From: Candidatus Nitrotoga sp. CP45
GTDB taxonomy: Bacteria > Pseudomonadota > Gammaproteobacteria > Burkholderiales > Gallionellaceae
NCBI GenBank assembly: GCA_003402375.1
Contig: QFXJ01000045.1
Coordinates: 62,001-126,000, forward strand
Reading direction: 5' to 3'
DNA length: 64,000 nucleotides
Made by a program: the position numbers and the translations under genes. The notes below the pieces were generated by a model that had not been told where the DNA came from, did not search any database, and saw only the letters and a list, made by a program, of their open reading frames with translations. Shown here piece by piece: positions 9,985 through 18,683 of this stretch. Numbering within the stretch: position 1 is the first letter of the stretch; every line of letters begins with the position of its first letter.

Positions 9985-10168
9985 GGCAGCTATTAGAGAT
10001 CGTGTACGTCACTCTTTCTGCCAGATACAGCACGCGCTTCGCGTGCATTGGCAAGAATGACATTAATGCCGTGCGACTCAAGTACTTCATACGCCACAAA
10101 CCCAGTAAATACCTGTGGATTCTATTGTGGCAGTCTCGATGTCAGTCTTGATTAGCCAATCTGTCATT
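9985..10168 (-). pseudogene. IS110-family transposase fragment
   Basis: Read on the minus strand from 10168: 'MTDWLIKTDIETATIESTG' followed by 'IYWV', then after a one-base frameshift 'AYEVLESHGINVILANAR', 'EARAVSGRKSDVHDL' and a stop. This is the N-terminal DEDD (RuvC-like) domain of IS110 elements, including the 'E-S-T-G-x-Y' and 'GRKSDV.D' blocks. The rest of the transposase is missing. It is a dead fragment in the gap before the molybdenum locus. Confidence 0.65.
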
Positions 10169-10288
10169 CGTTTCACGTTTAATAAAACGTGGGTCCATTT
10201 TGCTCAGCCTATCTCATTGCGATGGGGTAATGATTTTACTGTTGATGTATAAATTGAATAATTTTAAAAAATATGGTTTATTGTCTAT

Positions 10289-10312
10289 CGTTATGTAGTA
10301 ATATACATTTTG
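10289..10312. promoter_or_regulatory. ModE-like operator upstream of the di-Mop gene
   Basis: CGTTATGTA and TACATTTTG flank a six-base spacer. The layout matches the E. coli ModE operator (half-sites CGTTATAT and TACATAACG, N6-type spacing). A near-copy lies at 10961-10984 before the porin. ModE-molybdate represses molybdate uptake genes; such control is inferred, since no modE gene is in the window. Confidence 0.55.
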
Positions 10313-10483
10313 ATGGCCACTTCGAAATAAAGTGGATACATACGGTGTGGTGGCGGGTTAGATTTGACTGAAGCAGGGCGCATCTGGAAGCTTAATTGAG
10401 TCGCCGCAGAGCCGCTACAAACCCAGTTATTTGTGGTACCCGATAAAGAGGAGTTGGATAACTTTGATTAAGGGGAATTTCAG

Positions 10484-10912
10484 ATGAGAACAAGTGCACG
10501 TAATACGTTGAAAGGTACTGTTGTAACAGTTATTGATGGGGTAGTTAATTCAGAAGTGACACTTAGGTTAGAAAGTGGTGTAACGGTGTATGCCATTGTA
10601 ACAATCGAAAGTGCACGGTTATTGGGTCTTGTGCCAGGTAAAACTGCATACGCGTTAATTAAGTCATCATGGGTGATTTTGACATTAGCGGATGAGAATA
10701 TCATAACGTCGGCGCGTAATCGGCTGTGCGGGGTGGTCAGCCGAATAGAGAAAGGTGCTATAAATACCGAAGTGGCCCTTGATTTCGGTAATGACAATAC
10801 GCTTGTTGCGATTATCACCAATGAATCGCAAAACTTACTTAACTTCTCGATTGGTAGCGCGGCTTGTGCGCTTATTAAGGCTTCACATGTGATACTTGCT
10901 GTCAAAGAATAA
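10484..10912 (+). CDS. Di-Mop molybdate-binding protein (two tandem TOBE/Mop domains)
   Basis: The 142-residue protein is two Mop domains in tandem: residues 1-70 beginning 'MRTSARNTLKGTVV' and residues 74-142 beginning 'ITSARNRLCGVVSRI'. Each carries the 'SARN' signature and ends in a 'VILT/VILA' strand. Mop and ModG proteins of this kind bind molybdate or tungstate as oligomers and act as cytoplasmic stores or buffers. There is no signal peptide or membrane segment. A ModE-like operator lies 170 bases upstream, a terminator directly downstream, then a porin and modABC, so the gene belongs to a molybdenum locus. Sequences such as AAGGGGA give a ribosome-binding site. Confidence 0.88.
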   Translation: MRTSARNTLKGTVVTVIDGVVNSEVTLRLESGVTVYAIVTIESARLLGLVPGKTAYALIKSSWVILTLADENIITSARNRLCGVVSRIEKGAINTEVALDFGNDNTLVAIITNESQNLLNFSIGSAACALIKASHVILAVKE

Positions 10913-10923
10913 AGAAATGTATC

Positions 10924-10951
10924 AAAAAAACCGCAGCCCATGCGGTTTTTT
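10924..10951 (+). terminator. Intrinsic terminator after the di-Mop gene
   Basis: CCGCA (10931-10935) and TGCGG (10941-10945) form the core of a stem extended by flanking A and T runs; the 3' side is a six-T tract. It separates the Mop transcript from the porin-modABC unit, whose operator-like site follows ten bases later. Confidence 0.75.
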
Positions 10952-10960
10952 AATAATAAT

Positions 10961-10984
10961 CGTTATATAGTTATATATATTTTG
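10961..10984. promoter_or_regulatory. ModE-like operator upstream of the porin gene
   Basis: CGTTATATA and TATATTTTG flank a six-base spacer, the same layout and nearly the same bases as the site at 10289-10312 and the E. coli ModE operator. It lies 31 bases before the porin GTG, where a bound repressor would cover the promoter. Overlapping TATA-rich bases could themselves form the -10 element. Confidence 0.6.
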
Positions 10985-11014
10985 TTTTGGAATTATTTAA
11001 TTCAGGAAAAATTT

Positions 11015-12730
11015 GTGAATAAAACTTTAAATTTCCCATTGGAGTGGCTTAATAATAAGCCTGTCTATTTTAAGAAGGGTATAAGCCTAATAGGGCTGGT
11101 TCTTCTCAAGATTAAAAGATCTGAATCGACGATAAAAGCCGGTATTCTGGCTAGTAGCTTGTTAGTGGCATCCCCCTATTCTGCGGCGCAGGAAAATACG
11201 CAGTTAAAACCGCAAATGAAAGAATCGGGCCAGGAAATACCAACAATAGAGCAATCGCAGGTAATGGCCCAAGCAGATACCTCCTTGCAAGTAAAAAAAA
11301 CAACTAAACCTGAAGCATCAGAAGTTAAGGCTCCGGTTAAGACCCCTAGTTATTATGTTCAATTCCGTAGTTCTGGGTTAGCCATTCAAACTGAACCCCC
11401 GCGCTATGTTAAGCAAGCTAACAAAACATGGCTTAAAGATATTGACGGTTGGGAAAATGTAAATTGGTTGGACGTGGGTGTGGTATCTCGGCTTCGCTAT
11501 GAATATAATGAAAATGACTTTCGTAAAACCACAGATAAAGTGGACGAACCATTTTCATTACGGACACGTCTTTTTGCTGCCGTAAAAAACAAGTTCGACC
11601 CATTACGCGCTACCTTTGAATTTCAGGATTCTCGGCGCTATAACTACCAATATCCTTCCACTAATTTAGATGTTAATAAAAAAGAATTTATTCAAGGCTA
11701 TGGGGAATTATATTTCAAGGATGCGTTGGGTGTGGATGCGTTGGGTAACGACAGGCCGCTCAGTCTGCGAGCGGGGCGTATGGCTTTTGAGTTAACAGAT
11801 AAACGCTTGATTGCACGAAATGAATATCGTAATACCACGAATAATTTTCAAGGTTACCGTGCAGTTTTAGGCCAGCTAAACAGTGACTGGCAAGGAACCC
11901 TCTTTGCCTTTAATCCAATAATTCGCTTTATGGAGCAAGCAGACATAGCCAATGAAGCGCAGCGGTTCTATGGGGCTGCGTTTGACATCCGCAAATGGTC
12001 AAATGTGGTTACGCTGCAACCTTATTACTACTTGCTGCAACAAAATGGCAGTAAGCTAAAATATACTTCGACGGGCGCGCCTGCCACCGCAGCCGACAAA
12101 AAAGATCGTAACATTAGCACTGGGGGCTTGCGTGCATATGGGATAGTAAGCAATACCGGTATCGATTGGGACTTGAGCTATATCAAGCAATGGGGTGATG
12201 ATGGAGGACAGGTTCACGATGCCTATGATTATGACGTGGAAGCAGGCTATACCTTTGCACATGCATGGAAACCCCGGGTCATGGCCTATCGAGGCTATGC
12301 CAGCGGAGATAAAAATCCAAATGACAGTACCAGTCAACGTTTCGAGCGTTTATTCGGGTTTTTCAGACCGTTGTCTCATAGTAATTTGATCGTTATGGAA
12401 AATTTCCAGGCCAATAAGCTTCGCGGGGAATTCAACCCTACCGCTAACATAAAAATTGATTTTGGCTATAGCTGGTACAAACTAGCTAGCGCCACGGACC
12501 GTTGGACTGTGCCCAACTTACGCGACACAACGGGAAAAAGTGGCAAGGACATCGGTCAAGAGATTGATGTTCGTGCACAATTTCCAGTCAATAAACACTT
12601 ATCAATGGTTATCGGCTATTCCTACTTCATGGCGGGGGATTTTGCCAAAGCGACGTCCCAAAAAGTGACGCCCGGGCGAGGTGAAGACTCACACCTGGTT
12701 TGGATAGACGCTACGGTAGTCGCATTTTAA
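11015..12730 (+). CDS. AlgE-type (alginate_exp family) outer-membrane porin
   Basis: A 571-residue beta-barrel protein. After a long, weakly structured N-terminus (signal sequence near 'AGILASSLLVASPYSAA', then a charged linker) the barrel starts around 'VNWLDVGVVSRLRYEYNEND'. Alternating strands follow, with 'RAGRMAFELTDKRLIARNEY' and 'NFQGYRAVLGQ', typical of the alginate-export porin family also found as selective porins. I chose GTG 11015, preceded by AGGAAAA; the earlier ATG at 10940 lies inside the terminator. It lies 27 bases before modA and behind a ModE-like site, so I infer an oxyanion or molybdate entry role. Substrate is unproven. Confidence 0.75.
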   Translation: MNKTLNFPLEWLNNKPVYFKKGISLIGLVLLKIKRSESTIKAGILASSLLVASPYSAAQENTQLKPQMKESGQEIPTIEQSQVMAQADTSLQVKKTTKPEASEVKAPVKTPSYYVQFRSSGLAIQTEPPRYVKQANKTWLKDIDGWENVNWLDVGVVSRLRYEYNENDFRKTTDKVDEPFSLRTRLFAAVKNKFDPLRATFEFQDSRRYNYQYPSTNLDVNKKEFIQGYGELYFKDALGVDALGNDRPLSLRAGRMAFELTDKRLIARNEYRNTTNNFQGYRAVLGQLNSDWQGTLFAFNPIIRFMEQADIANEAQRFYGAAFDIRKWSNVVTLQPYYYLLQQNGSKLKYTSTGAPATAADKKDRNISTGGLRAYGIVSNTGIDWDLSYIKQWGDDGGQVHDAYDYDVEAGYTFAHAWKPRVMAYRGYASGDKNPNDSTSQRFERLFGFFRPLSHSNLIVMENFQANKLRGEFNPTANIKIDFGYSWYKLASATDRWTVPNLRDTTGKSGKDIGQEIDVRAQFPVNKHLSMVIGYSYFMAGDFAKATSQKVTPGRGEDSHLVWIDATVVAF

Positions 12731-12757
12731 TTCCAACCAATGACAAGGAATTTTACT

Positions 12758-13540
12758 ATGATTAAAATTTTTCACACCCTTATTATCGCGGTAGCATTCG
12801 CGTTTGGATCCAGTATCGCCATAGCGGAAACCATCACGATCGTCGCCGCTTCCAGTATAAAATTTGCCATGGCCGATATCGTGAGTAAGTTTAATGCCGA
12901 AAATCGTAATGACGTGGTGAAGGCTATGTATGGCTCGTCAGGGAAATTTACTATGCAAATTCAGAATGGCGCGCCTTTTGACATGTTGTTTGCGGCCGAC
13001 GTTGATTTTCCACAGATGTTGAAAAACAAAGGGCTAACGAGCACTGATCCTGAAGTTTATGCGATTGGTCGTCTGGTAATTTGGTCTGCAACGACTGATG
13101 CCACTAAGCTGACGCTGCAAAAATTGTCTGAATCGGCCATTCGTAAAGTGGCCATCGCTAATCCCGAATTTGCACCTTATGGTATGCGTGCCAAGGAAGC
13201 GCTGAAATTGGCCGGGATGTGGGAAAAACTACAAGGCAAGCTTGTCTTTGGCGAAAATATCGAACATACCGCACAGATGGTAAGTACCGGGGCAGCCGAT
13301 GCCGGTATTATTGCCCTTTCGCTGGCGCTTAACCCTGAAATGTCTAAACGAGGAGGGTATAGCTTGATTGATGATGGTCTTCATGAGCCGTTGGCACAAG
13401 CCTTTATAATAACCAAGCGAGCGAAGGGCAGTGTGCTTGCGCGGCGATTTGCGGCTTACGTCCAGACGCCAGAGTCGCGCAAAATCATGGAAAGCTATGG
13501 TTTTGCGCTACCCAAAAAACATCACTCTTCGGCAAGATAG
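12758..13540 (+). CDS. modA: Molybdate ABC transporter, periplasmic binding protein
   Basis: ModA captures molybdate (or tungstate) in the periplasm for ModBC. The 260-residue protein has a signal peptide ending 'SSIAIAE', the anion-binding 'AASSIKFAM' and 'GSSGKFTMQI' loops, and 'FGENIEHTAQMVSTGAADAG' near residue 165, all characteristic of the family. ATG 12758 has AAGGAA at eight bases; the ATG at 12740 would add six residues in front of the signal peptide. modB follows after three bases. Confidence 0.93.
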   Translation: MIKIFHTLIIAVAFAFGSSIAIAETITIVAASSIKFAMADIVSKFNAENRNDVVKAMYGSSGKFTMQIQNGAPFDMLFAADVDFPQMLKNKGLTSTDPEVYAIGRLVIWSATTDATKLTLQKLSESAIRKVAIANPEFAPYGMRAKEALKLAGMWEKLQGKLVFGENIEHTAQMVSTGAADAGIIALSLALNPEMSKRGGYSLIDDGLHEPLAQAFIITKRAKGSVLARRFAAYVQTPESRKIMESYGFALPKKHHSSAR

Positions 13541-13543
13541 ATT

Positions 13544-14248
13544 TTGGAGTCCTTCAGACAAAGCTTGAGTTTGACCGCAGAGGACTGGACAGCGATCTGG
13601 CTTACGATACAGCTTTGTTTGTGCACCACATTAATTTTGATGGTGGTTGCTACGCCTTTGGCTTGGTGGTTAACTAGCAAGCGTTCTACCTGCCGGACTG
13701 CCGTGCAGGCTGTAGTTGCATTGCCGCTGGTGTTGCCGCCCACCGTGCTTGGATTTTATCTTTTGATTGCGCTTGGCCCGCGCGGCTTCATCGGCGGAAC
13801 GTTAGAGGATATCGGGCTACATCATCTTGCCTTTACTTTTGAGGGGATATTGATCGGCTCAGTGTTGTATTCTTTGCCGTTTGCCGTGCAACCCTTAGAG
13901 CAAGCATTTGCCAACTTGGGGCGACGCCCGATCGAAGTTGCCGCTTCACTTGGGGCTGGCGTGATTGATCGTTTCATTAGTGTAATTTTACCGATGACAA
14001 AAAGTGGCTTCATCGTTGCCATGACGCTTACTTTTGCTCACACGATGGGCGAGTTTGGGGTAGTTCTGATGGTGGGTGGTAATATTCCGGGGGTTACCCA
14101 CGTATTATCAACCACTATCTATGGCTATACTGAAGGTATGCAGTATGCCGCTGCGGGAAGACTTAGTTTGATGTTATTGATTTTCGCGTTTATCGTGCTT
14201 TTTGTTGTGTACTGGTTTAATCGAGGTTTTGAGATGGTAAAGCCATGA
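13544..14248 (+). CDS. modB: Molybdate ABC transporter permease
   Basis: ModB is the membrane channel subunit. The 234-residue protein has about five to six membrane segments and the permease loop motif 'EVAASLGAGVIDRFISVILP' (about residues 131-150) that docks onto ModC, plus 'HTMGEFGVVLMVGGNIPG'. There is no ATG at the 5' end: the first in-frame candidate is TTG 13544, and TTG 13565 gives the more family-like start 'LSLTAEDW'. Neither has an ideal ribosome-binding site, so the start is uncertain. Its TGA overlaps the modC ATG. Confidence 0.92.
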   Translation: MESFRQSLSLTAEDWTAIWLTIQLCLCTTLILMVVATPLAWWLTSKRSTCRTAVQAVVALPLVLPPTVLGFYLLIALGPRGFIGGTLEDIGLHHLAFTFEGILIGSVLYSLPFAVQPLEQAFANLGRRPIEVAASLGAGVIDRFISVILPMTKSGFIVAMTLTFAHTMGEFGVVLMVGGNIPGVTHVLSTTIYGYTEGMQYAAAGRLSLMLLIFAFIVLFVVYWFNRGFEMVKP

Positions 14249-15318
14249 CCTTGTCAGTACGTGCCCGGATTGCTCACCCAAACTTTATTTTTGATGCCGA
14301 TGTTGATTGGCCTGCAGAGGGTGTCACTGTTCTGTTTGGACGTTCTGGCTCAGGCAAAACGACATTACTGCGACTGATTGCCGGTTTGGAGCGCCCGAGC
14401 GGCGCGCGCGTAAGTTTTCGTAACGAAATTTGGCTGAATGGACGTTGCTGGGTACCGCTGCATCGGCGGCGGATCGCTATGGTTTTTCAAGAGGCAAGTT
14501 TGTTGCCGCATCTGTCTGTACGTGAAAATCTCCTCTATGGTTACAAGCGCACACCGATTGCTGAGCGTAAACTCCATTTAGATGAAGTCGTTCGTATGTT
14601 GGCTATCGAAAACTTGATTGAACGTAATGTTAATCAACTTTCCGGTGGGGAACGTCAGCGTGTTGCCTTGGGGCGTGCGTTGTTGACAAGTCCACGCCTG
14701 CTATTGATGGATGAACCACTTTCGGCGCTTGACACGCAGACCAAGCGTGACATCCTTCCCTATTTCGAACGCTTGGTAATGGAAGCGGACGTACCGATTG
14801 TGTATGTTACCCATGCGCCAGCCGAAGTAGAGCGACTTGCAGACCGCGTGGTGTTTCTGCGGGATGGGCACATTGATCGCGTCGAAACGCTTAAACATGC
14901 TTTATCACGATCGGATTCACCGCTATTTAACGACGAAGGCGTGGTGTCGGTCATTGAGGGTCAGTTAGGGCTAAAAAAAGAACATGGGCTGACTTCTTTT
15001 CATGTTGGCGAAGATTGTTTTTGGCTGAGTAATCCTATTTATTCAGATAGCGTTGGTAGGCCGCAACGTTTGCGTATTCTTGCGAAGGATGTCGGTATTG
15101 TGCTTACTAAGCCGGAGAACACAAGTCTGTTGAATATTTTGCCGGTGACAATACAGTGTATAGAGCACGCCCGCGAAGGACATGTTCTACTCGGATTACA
15201 GTTAAGTGGAGGACAAAATCTATTTGCTGAAATCACTGCTTGGTCATGTGGCCGGCTGCAATTGCGTAATGGAGTGAACGTATATGCAATGATTAAAACG
15301 GCCGCGTTGGCGGAGTAA
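14245..15318 (+). CDS. modC: Molybdate ABC transporter ATP-binding protein
   Basis: ModC drives molybdate import. In 357 residues: Walker A 'GRSGSGKTT' (about residues 32-40), Q-loop 'MVFQEASLLPHLSVREN', signature 'LSGGERQR', Walker B 'LLLMDEPLSALD', H-switch 'YVTHAPAEV', and a C-terminal TOBE/Mop domain from about residue 285 that senses molybdate. The ATG overlaps the modB stop (ATGA). Together with modAB and the upstream porin and Mop genes it forms a complete uptake and storage set. Confidence 0.96.
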   Translation: MTLSVRARIAHPNFIFDADVDWPAEGVTVLFGRSGSGKTTLLRLIAGLERPSGARVSFRNEIWLNGRCWVPLHRRRIAMVFQEASLLPHLSVRENLLYGYKRTPIAERKLHLDEVVRMLAIENLIERNVNQLSGGERQRVALGRALLTSPRLLLMDEPLSALDTQTKRDILPYFERLVMEADVPIVYVTHAPAEVERLADRVVFLRDGHIDRVETLKHALSRSDSPLFNDEGVVSVIEGQLGLKKEHGLTSFHVGEDCFWLSNPIYSDSVGRPQRLRILAKDVGIVLTKPENTSLLNILPVTIQCIEHAREGHVLLGLQLSGGQNLFAEITAWSCGRLQLRNGVNVYAMIKTAALAE

Positions 15319-15376
15319 ATAATATGTTGTTGCAAGGGGGCTTATTCGGATGGATGACTGAACTACTTATAAAAAG

Positions 15377-15745
15377 TTATAACAAGATGGCGGCAACCAC
15401 TTTGCGGTCTTCTCCCATTAAGATGTTGTAAGTGCGGCAGGCGGCGGGAGTATCCATACTTTCTACGCCGATGCCCGCCGCAGTCAATTGCTGATATAGA
15501 CGTGGATGCGGAAAGCGCTGCTGCGTGCCGGTTCCGAGCAGCACAATTTCTGGTTTCATGGCTAGAAGATAGGCGAAGTCTGATTCGCTTAATGCATCAA
15601 AACCGTGCGGCTGCCAATCAGTGAATACCTGTTCCGGCGTGACCACTATGGAATGCTTAAAGCACTGGTTGCTGACCGTGACATAGCCAGTGCCGTGGGC
15701 AGTGAAAATATTTTGGTTTGTGCGGGTGTTGAGATGCAGTTTCAC
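15377..15745 (-). CDS. Mth938-like (DUF498) domain protein
   Basis: A 122-residue protein of the DUF498/Mth938 fold: 'FTAHGTGYVTVSNQCFKHSIVVTP', then 'KPEIVLLGTGTQQRFPHPRLY' and 'GIGVESMDTPAACRTYNIL'. The human relative NDUFAF3 is a complex I assembly factor; the bacterial role is unclear. GTG 15745 follows TGGAGAA at a good distance, while a longer frame to 15820 adds non-family residues. It is divergent from alaA, an arrangement frequent in betaproteobacteria. Confidence 0.85.
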   Translation of the reverse strand: MKLHLNTRTNQNIFTAHGTGYVTVSNQCFKHSIVVTPEQVFTDWQPHGFDALSESDFAYLLAMKPEIVLLGTGTQQRFPHPRLYQQLTAAGIGVESMDTPAACRTYNILMGEDRKVVAAILL

Positions 15746-15913
15746 GCGAGTTCTCCATTTGCTGACCCAGGCGCGCTCGGTTAGAATCACGCCCTTTGCA
15801 GTCAGTAATTTCAAGGGCAATAAGTGTATCTGTGACGTTCTTCGTTTGTGTCAAATTCTACCACCCAGCGGATTGATGTCACAGTTTTGAAGCAATAAGA
15901 TTGAGAGAGCCAA

Positions 15914-17176
15914 TTGAAACAACCTGATAGTACAGATATGGAAATGGTGCCCCTTGTATTGAAATCCACCAAGCTAACCAGTGTCTGTTATGACATTCGC
16001 GGCCCCGTAATGACGCGGGCTAAGCAAATGGAAGAGGACGGCCATCGTATTATAAAACTGAATATTGGCAATTTAGCTTCATTTGGCTTTGAAGCGCCAG
16101 AAGAAATTCAGCAGGACGTAATACATAACCTGCCCAACTCTTCCGGCTATTCTGATTCAAAGGGACTGTTTGCCGCGCGCAAAGCCATCATGCATTACGC
16201 TCAGCAAAAAAATATTGCCGGAGTCGGGTTGGAGGATATTTTTATTGGCAATGGCGCATCCGAATTGATTGTAATGTCCATGCAGGGACTACTTAATACG
16301 GGAGACGAAGTGCTGGTGCCAGCACCGGATTATCCGCTGTGGACGGCGGCGGTCACCTTGGCAGGTGGCACACCACGCCACTATTTATGCGATGAACAAG
16401 CTGATTGGTTGCCGGACGTGGCTGACATCAGCAGCAAAATTACACCCAACACGCGCGCCATCGTGTTGATCAACCCGAATAATCCCACTGGAACGATATA
16501 TCCGGATTCGTTGTTGCAAGAACTTATTGAAGTTGCACGCAAAAACAGACTCATTGTGTTCGCCGATGAGATTTATGACAAAGTGCTCTATGACGGTGTG
16601 AGTCATACCTCAATTGCTTCACTGGCGGATGATGTACTGTTCGTTACGTTTAATGGTCTGTCCAAGAATTATCGCGCTTGTGGCTATCGTGCCGGCTGGA
16701 TGATTGTGTCGGGCAGAAAGAAGCACGCGCAGGATTATATTGATGGCCTAGGCATTCTCGCTTCGATGCGGTTATGTTCAAACGTGCCCGGGCAATTTGC
16801 CATTCAGACCGCGCTGGGAGGTTATCAGAGCATCAATGATCTGGTCGCGCCTGCCGGACGGCTGTGCAAGCAGCGGGACCTTGCACACCAATTGCTTACC
16901 GCTATTCCGGGTGTGTCATGCGTCAAGCCGAAAGCCGCGCTATATATGTTTCCGCGCCTGGATTCTAGGATGTACCCGATCAATGACGATCAGAAATTTA
17001 TCCTTGAACTGTTGGAAACTGAGAAGGTGCTAGTGGTTCAGGGTACGGGCTTTAACTGGCCGAACCCTGACCACTTCCGCGTGGTGTTCTTGCCTAATGC
17101 TGACGATTTAGTCGAAGCGATTGGCCGAATTGCACGTTTTCTGGAGTATTACCGTAAACGTTATGGGAAGAAATAA
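15914..17176 (+). CDS. alaA: PLP-dependent aminotransferase, AlaA-type
   Basis: A class I/II aminotransferase of 420 residues close to the alanine-synthesising AlaA, which moves an amino group from glutamate to pyruvate. Visible motifs: 'NIGNLASFGFEAPEEI', 'NPNNPTGTIYPDSLL', 'VFADEIYDKVLYDG', and the PLP lysine in 'GLSKNYRACGYRAGW'. The start is TTG 15914 with GAGAG upstream; ATG 15938 is an alternative that loses eight residues. It precedes hom and thrC, with which it is commonly clustered in betaproteobacteria. Confidence 0.9.
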   Translation: MKQPDSTDMEMVPLVLKSTKLTSVCYDIRGPVMTRAKQMEEDGHRIIKLNIGNLASFGFEAPEEIQQDVIHNLPNSSGYSDSKGLFAARKAIMHYAQQKNIAGVGLEDIFIGNGASELIVMSMQGLLNTGDEVLVPAPDYPLWTAAVTLAGGTPRHYLCDEQADWLPDVADISSKITPNTRAIVLINPNNPTGTIYPDSLLQELIEVARKNRLIVFADEIYDKVLYDGVSHTSIASLADDVLFVTFNGLSKNYRACGYRAGWMIVSGRKKHAQDYIDGLGILASMRLCSNVPGQFAIQTALGGYQSINDLVAPAGRLCKQRDLAHQLLTAIPGVSCVKPKAALYMFPRLDSRMYPINDDQKFILELLETEKVLVVQGTGFNWPNPDHFRVVFLPNADDLVEAIGRIARFLEYYRKRYGKK

Positions 17177-17272
17177 ATAAAGGGTCTAAATGTGCCTTAA
17201 CTCTTCCCAATCCCGATTGACAAGGAGCCGAGAGGGAGTGAATAAACGAATTGAATTTTGGAGTAGAAAATA

Positions 17273-18586
17273 ATGAAGCCAATGAACGTAGGTCTACTGG
17301 GTATAGGCACCGTAGGTGCGGGCACATTTACTGTGTTGTCACGCAATGCAGAAGAAATTTCCCGCCGTGCGGGCCGTCCTATAAGTATTGTTGTGGTGGC
17401 GGAAAAAGACGTGGTGCGTGCCAATGAAATTACACAGGGTACCTGTCGTGTAGTTGACGATGCATTCGCTGTGGTGAGCGATCCGGAAGTGGATATCGTT
17501 ATTGAGCTAATCGGCGGCTGCGGTGTGGCCAAGGAATTGGTGCTTAAGGCGATAGCTAATGGTAAGCATGTAGTCACTGCAAACAAGGCGTTATTGGCTA
17601 TGTATGGCAATGAAATATTTGCCGAGGCACAAAAGCAGGGTGTGATGGTTGCATTCGAAGCGGCAGTGGCGGGCGGTGTGCCGATTATCAAAGCGGTACG
17701 CGAGGGTCTGAGCGCTAATCGCATTGAATGGATTGCCGGGATTATTAACGGAACGACCAACTTTATCCTATCCGAGATGCGTGATAAGGGGCTGAGTTTT
17801 GATACTGTACTGAAAGAGGCGCAGCGTTTGGGTTACGCCGAGGCCGATCCGACCTTCGACATTGAAGGGGTGGATGCCGCGCACAAAATCACCATACTTT
17901 CTGCGATTGCATTCGGCATTCCGATGCAATTCGACAAGGCGTATATTGAAGGCATTTCCCAGCTTAATGCAAAGGACATAAAGTACGCCGAACAGCTCGG
18001 CTACCGCATTAAACTGCTCGGAATTACCAAACGCACCACGGCAGGTGTCGAGTTACGAGTGCATCCCACCTTGATTCCCGCCAAACGACTGATTGCCAAC
18101 GTGGAAGGTGCAATGAACGCGGTGGTAGTGCAGGGCGACGCAGTCGGCGCGACGTTGTATTACGGCAAGGGCGCGGGTGCGGAACCAACGGCCAGTGCTG
18201 TGATTGCCGATCTGGTAGATGTAACGCGTATGCACACTGCCGACCCAGAGCATCGTGTGCCGCATTTGGCATTCCAGCCGGATCAATTGGTTGATCTGCC
18301 CATTCTGCCAATAGCTGAGGTGCTGACTTGTTACTACCTGCGCCTGCGGGTGCATGATGAACCTGGTGTGCTGGCCGATATCACGCGCGTGCTGGCTGAT
18401 GAGCAGATTTCGATTGATGCCTTGATTCAGAAAGAGCCGGGTGAGGGTGAAGACGAGACGGATTTGATTTTGCTTACCCATTTGACACGCGAAAAGCGCA
18501 TCAATGCAGCTATTGCCAGACTTGAAAAATTGCCAGTAGTAGTGGGTAATGTGACGCGCATTCGTATGGAAGAATTGGGCAAATAA
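17273..18586 (+). CDS. hom: Homoserine dehydrogenase
   Basis: Reduces aspartate semialdehyde to homoserine in threonine and methionine synthesis. The 437-residue protein has the NAD(P) Rossmann motif 'GLLGIGTVGAGTFTVL' (residues 8-23), catalytic 'GTTNFILSEM' and 'EAQRLGYAEADPTFDIEGVDAAHK', and a C-terminal ACT domain (from about residue 350, 'VHDEPGVLADITRVLADE') for threonine feedback. TTGGAG precedes the ATG. thrC follows after 97 bases. Confidence 0.96.
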   Translation: MKPMNVGLLGIGTVGAGTFTVLSRNAEEISRRAGRPISIVVVAEKDVVRANEITQGTCRVVDDAFAVVSDPEVDIVIELIGGCGVAKELVLKAIANGKHVVTANKALLAMYGNEIFAEAQKQGVMVAFEAAVAGGVPIIKAVREGLSANRIEWIAGIINGTTNFILSEMRDKGLSFDTVLKEAQRLGYAEADPTFDIEGVDAAHKITILSAIAFGIPMQFDKAYIEGISQLNAKDIKYAEQLGYRIKLLGITKRTTAGVELRVHPTLIPAKRLIANVEGAMNAVVVQGDAVGATLYYGKGAGAEPTASAVIADLVDVTRMHTADPEHRVPHLAFQPDQLVDLPILPIAEVLTCYYLRLRVHDEPGVLADITRVLADEQISIDALIQKEPGEGEDETDLILLTHLTREKRINAAIARLEKLPVVVGNVTRIRMEELGK

Positions 18587-18603
18587 GGCATTCCGTCATT
18601 ATT

Positions 18604-18629
18604 GAGAGTAGTTGTAAAAACTTACTCTC
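18604..18629 (+). promoter_or_regulatory. Hairpin in the hom-thrC gap
   Basis: GAGAGTA (18604-18610) pairs exactly with TACTCTC (18623-18629) over a 12-base loop that can add pairs with a one-base bulge. There is no T-run, so it is not a normal terminator. It could stabilise or separate the hom and thrC messages; function unknown. Confidence 0.35.
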
Positions 18630-18683
18630 TACCTCTCTCTCCTATAACAAAGAGTAGGGACTAAAAACTAAGCGAGCATAGCA

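Noticed and set aside
10940-11014. Upstream ATG start for the porin
   Set aside because: It overlaps the terminator of the di-Mop gene and the ModE-like site; GTG 11015 has a suitable AGGAAAA.
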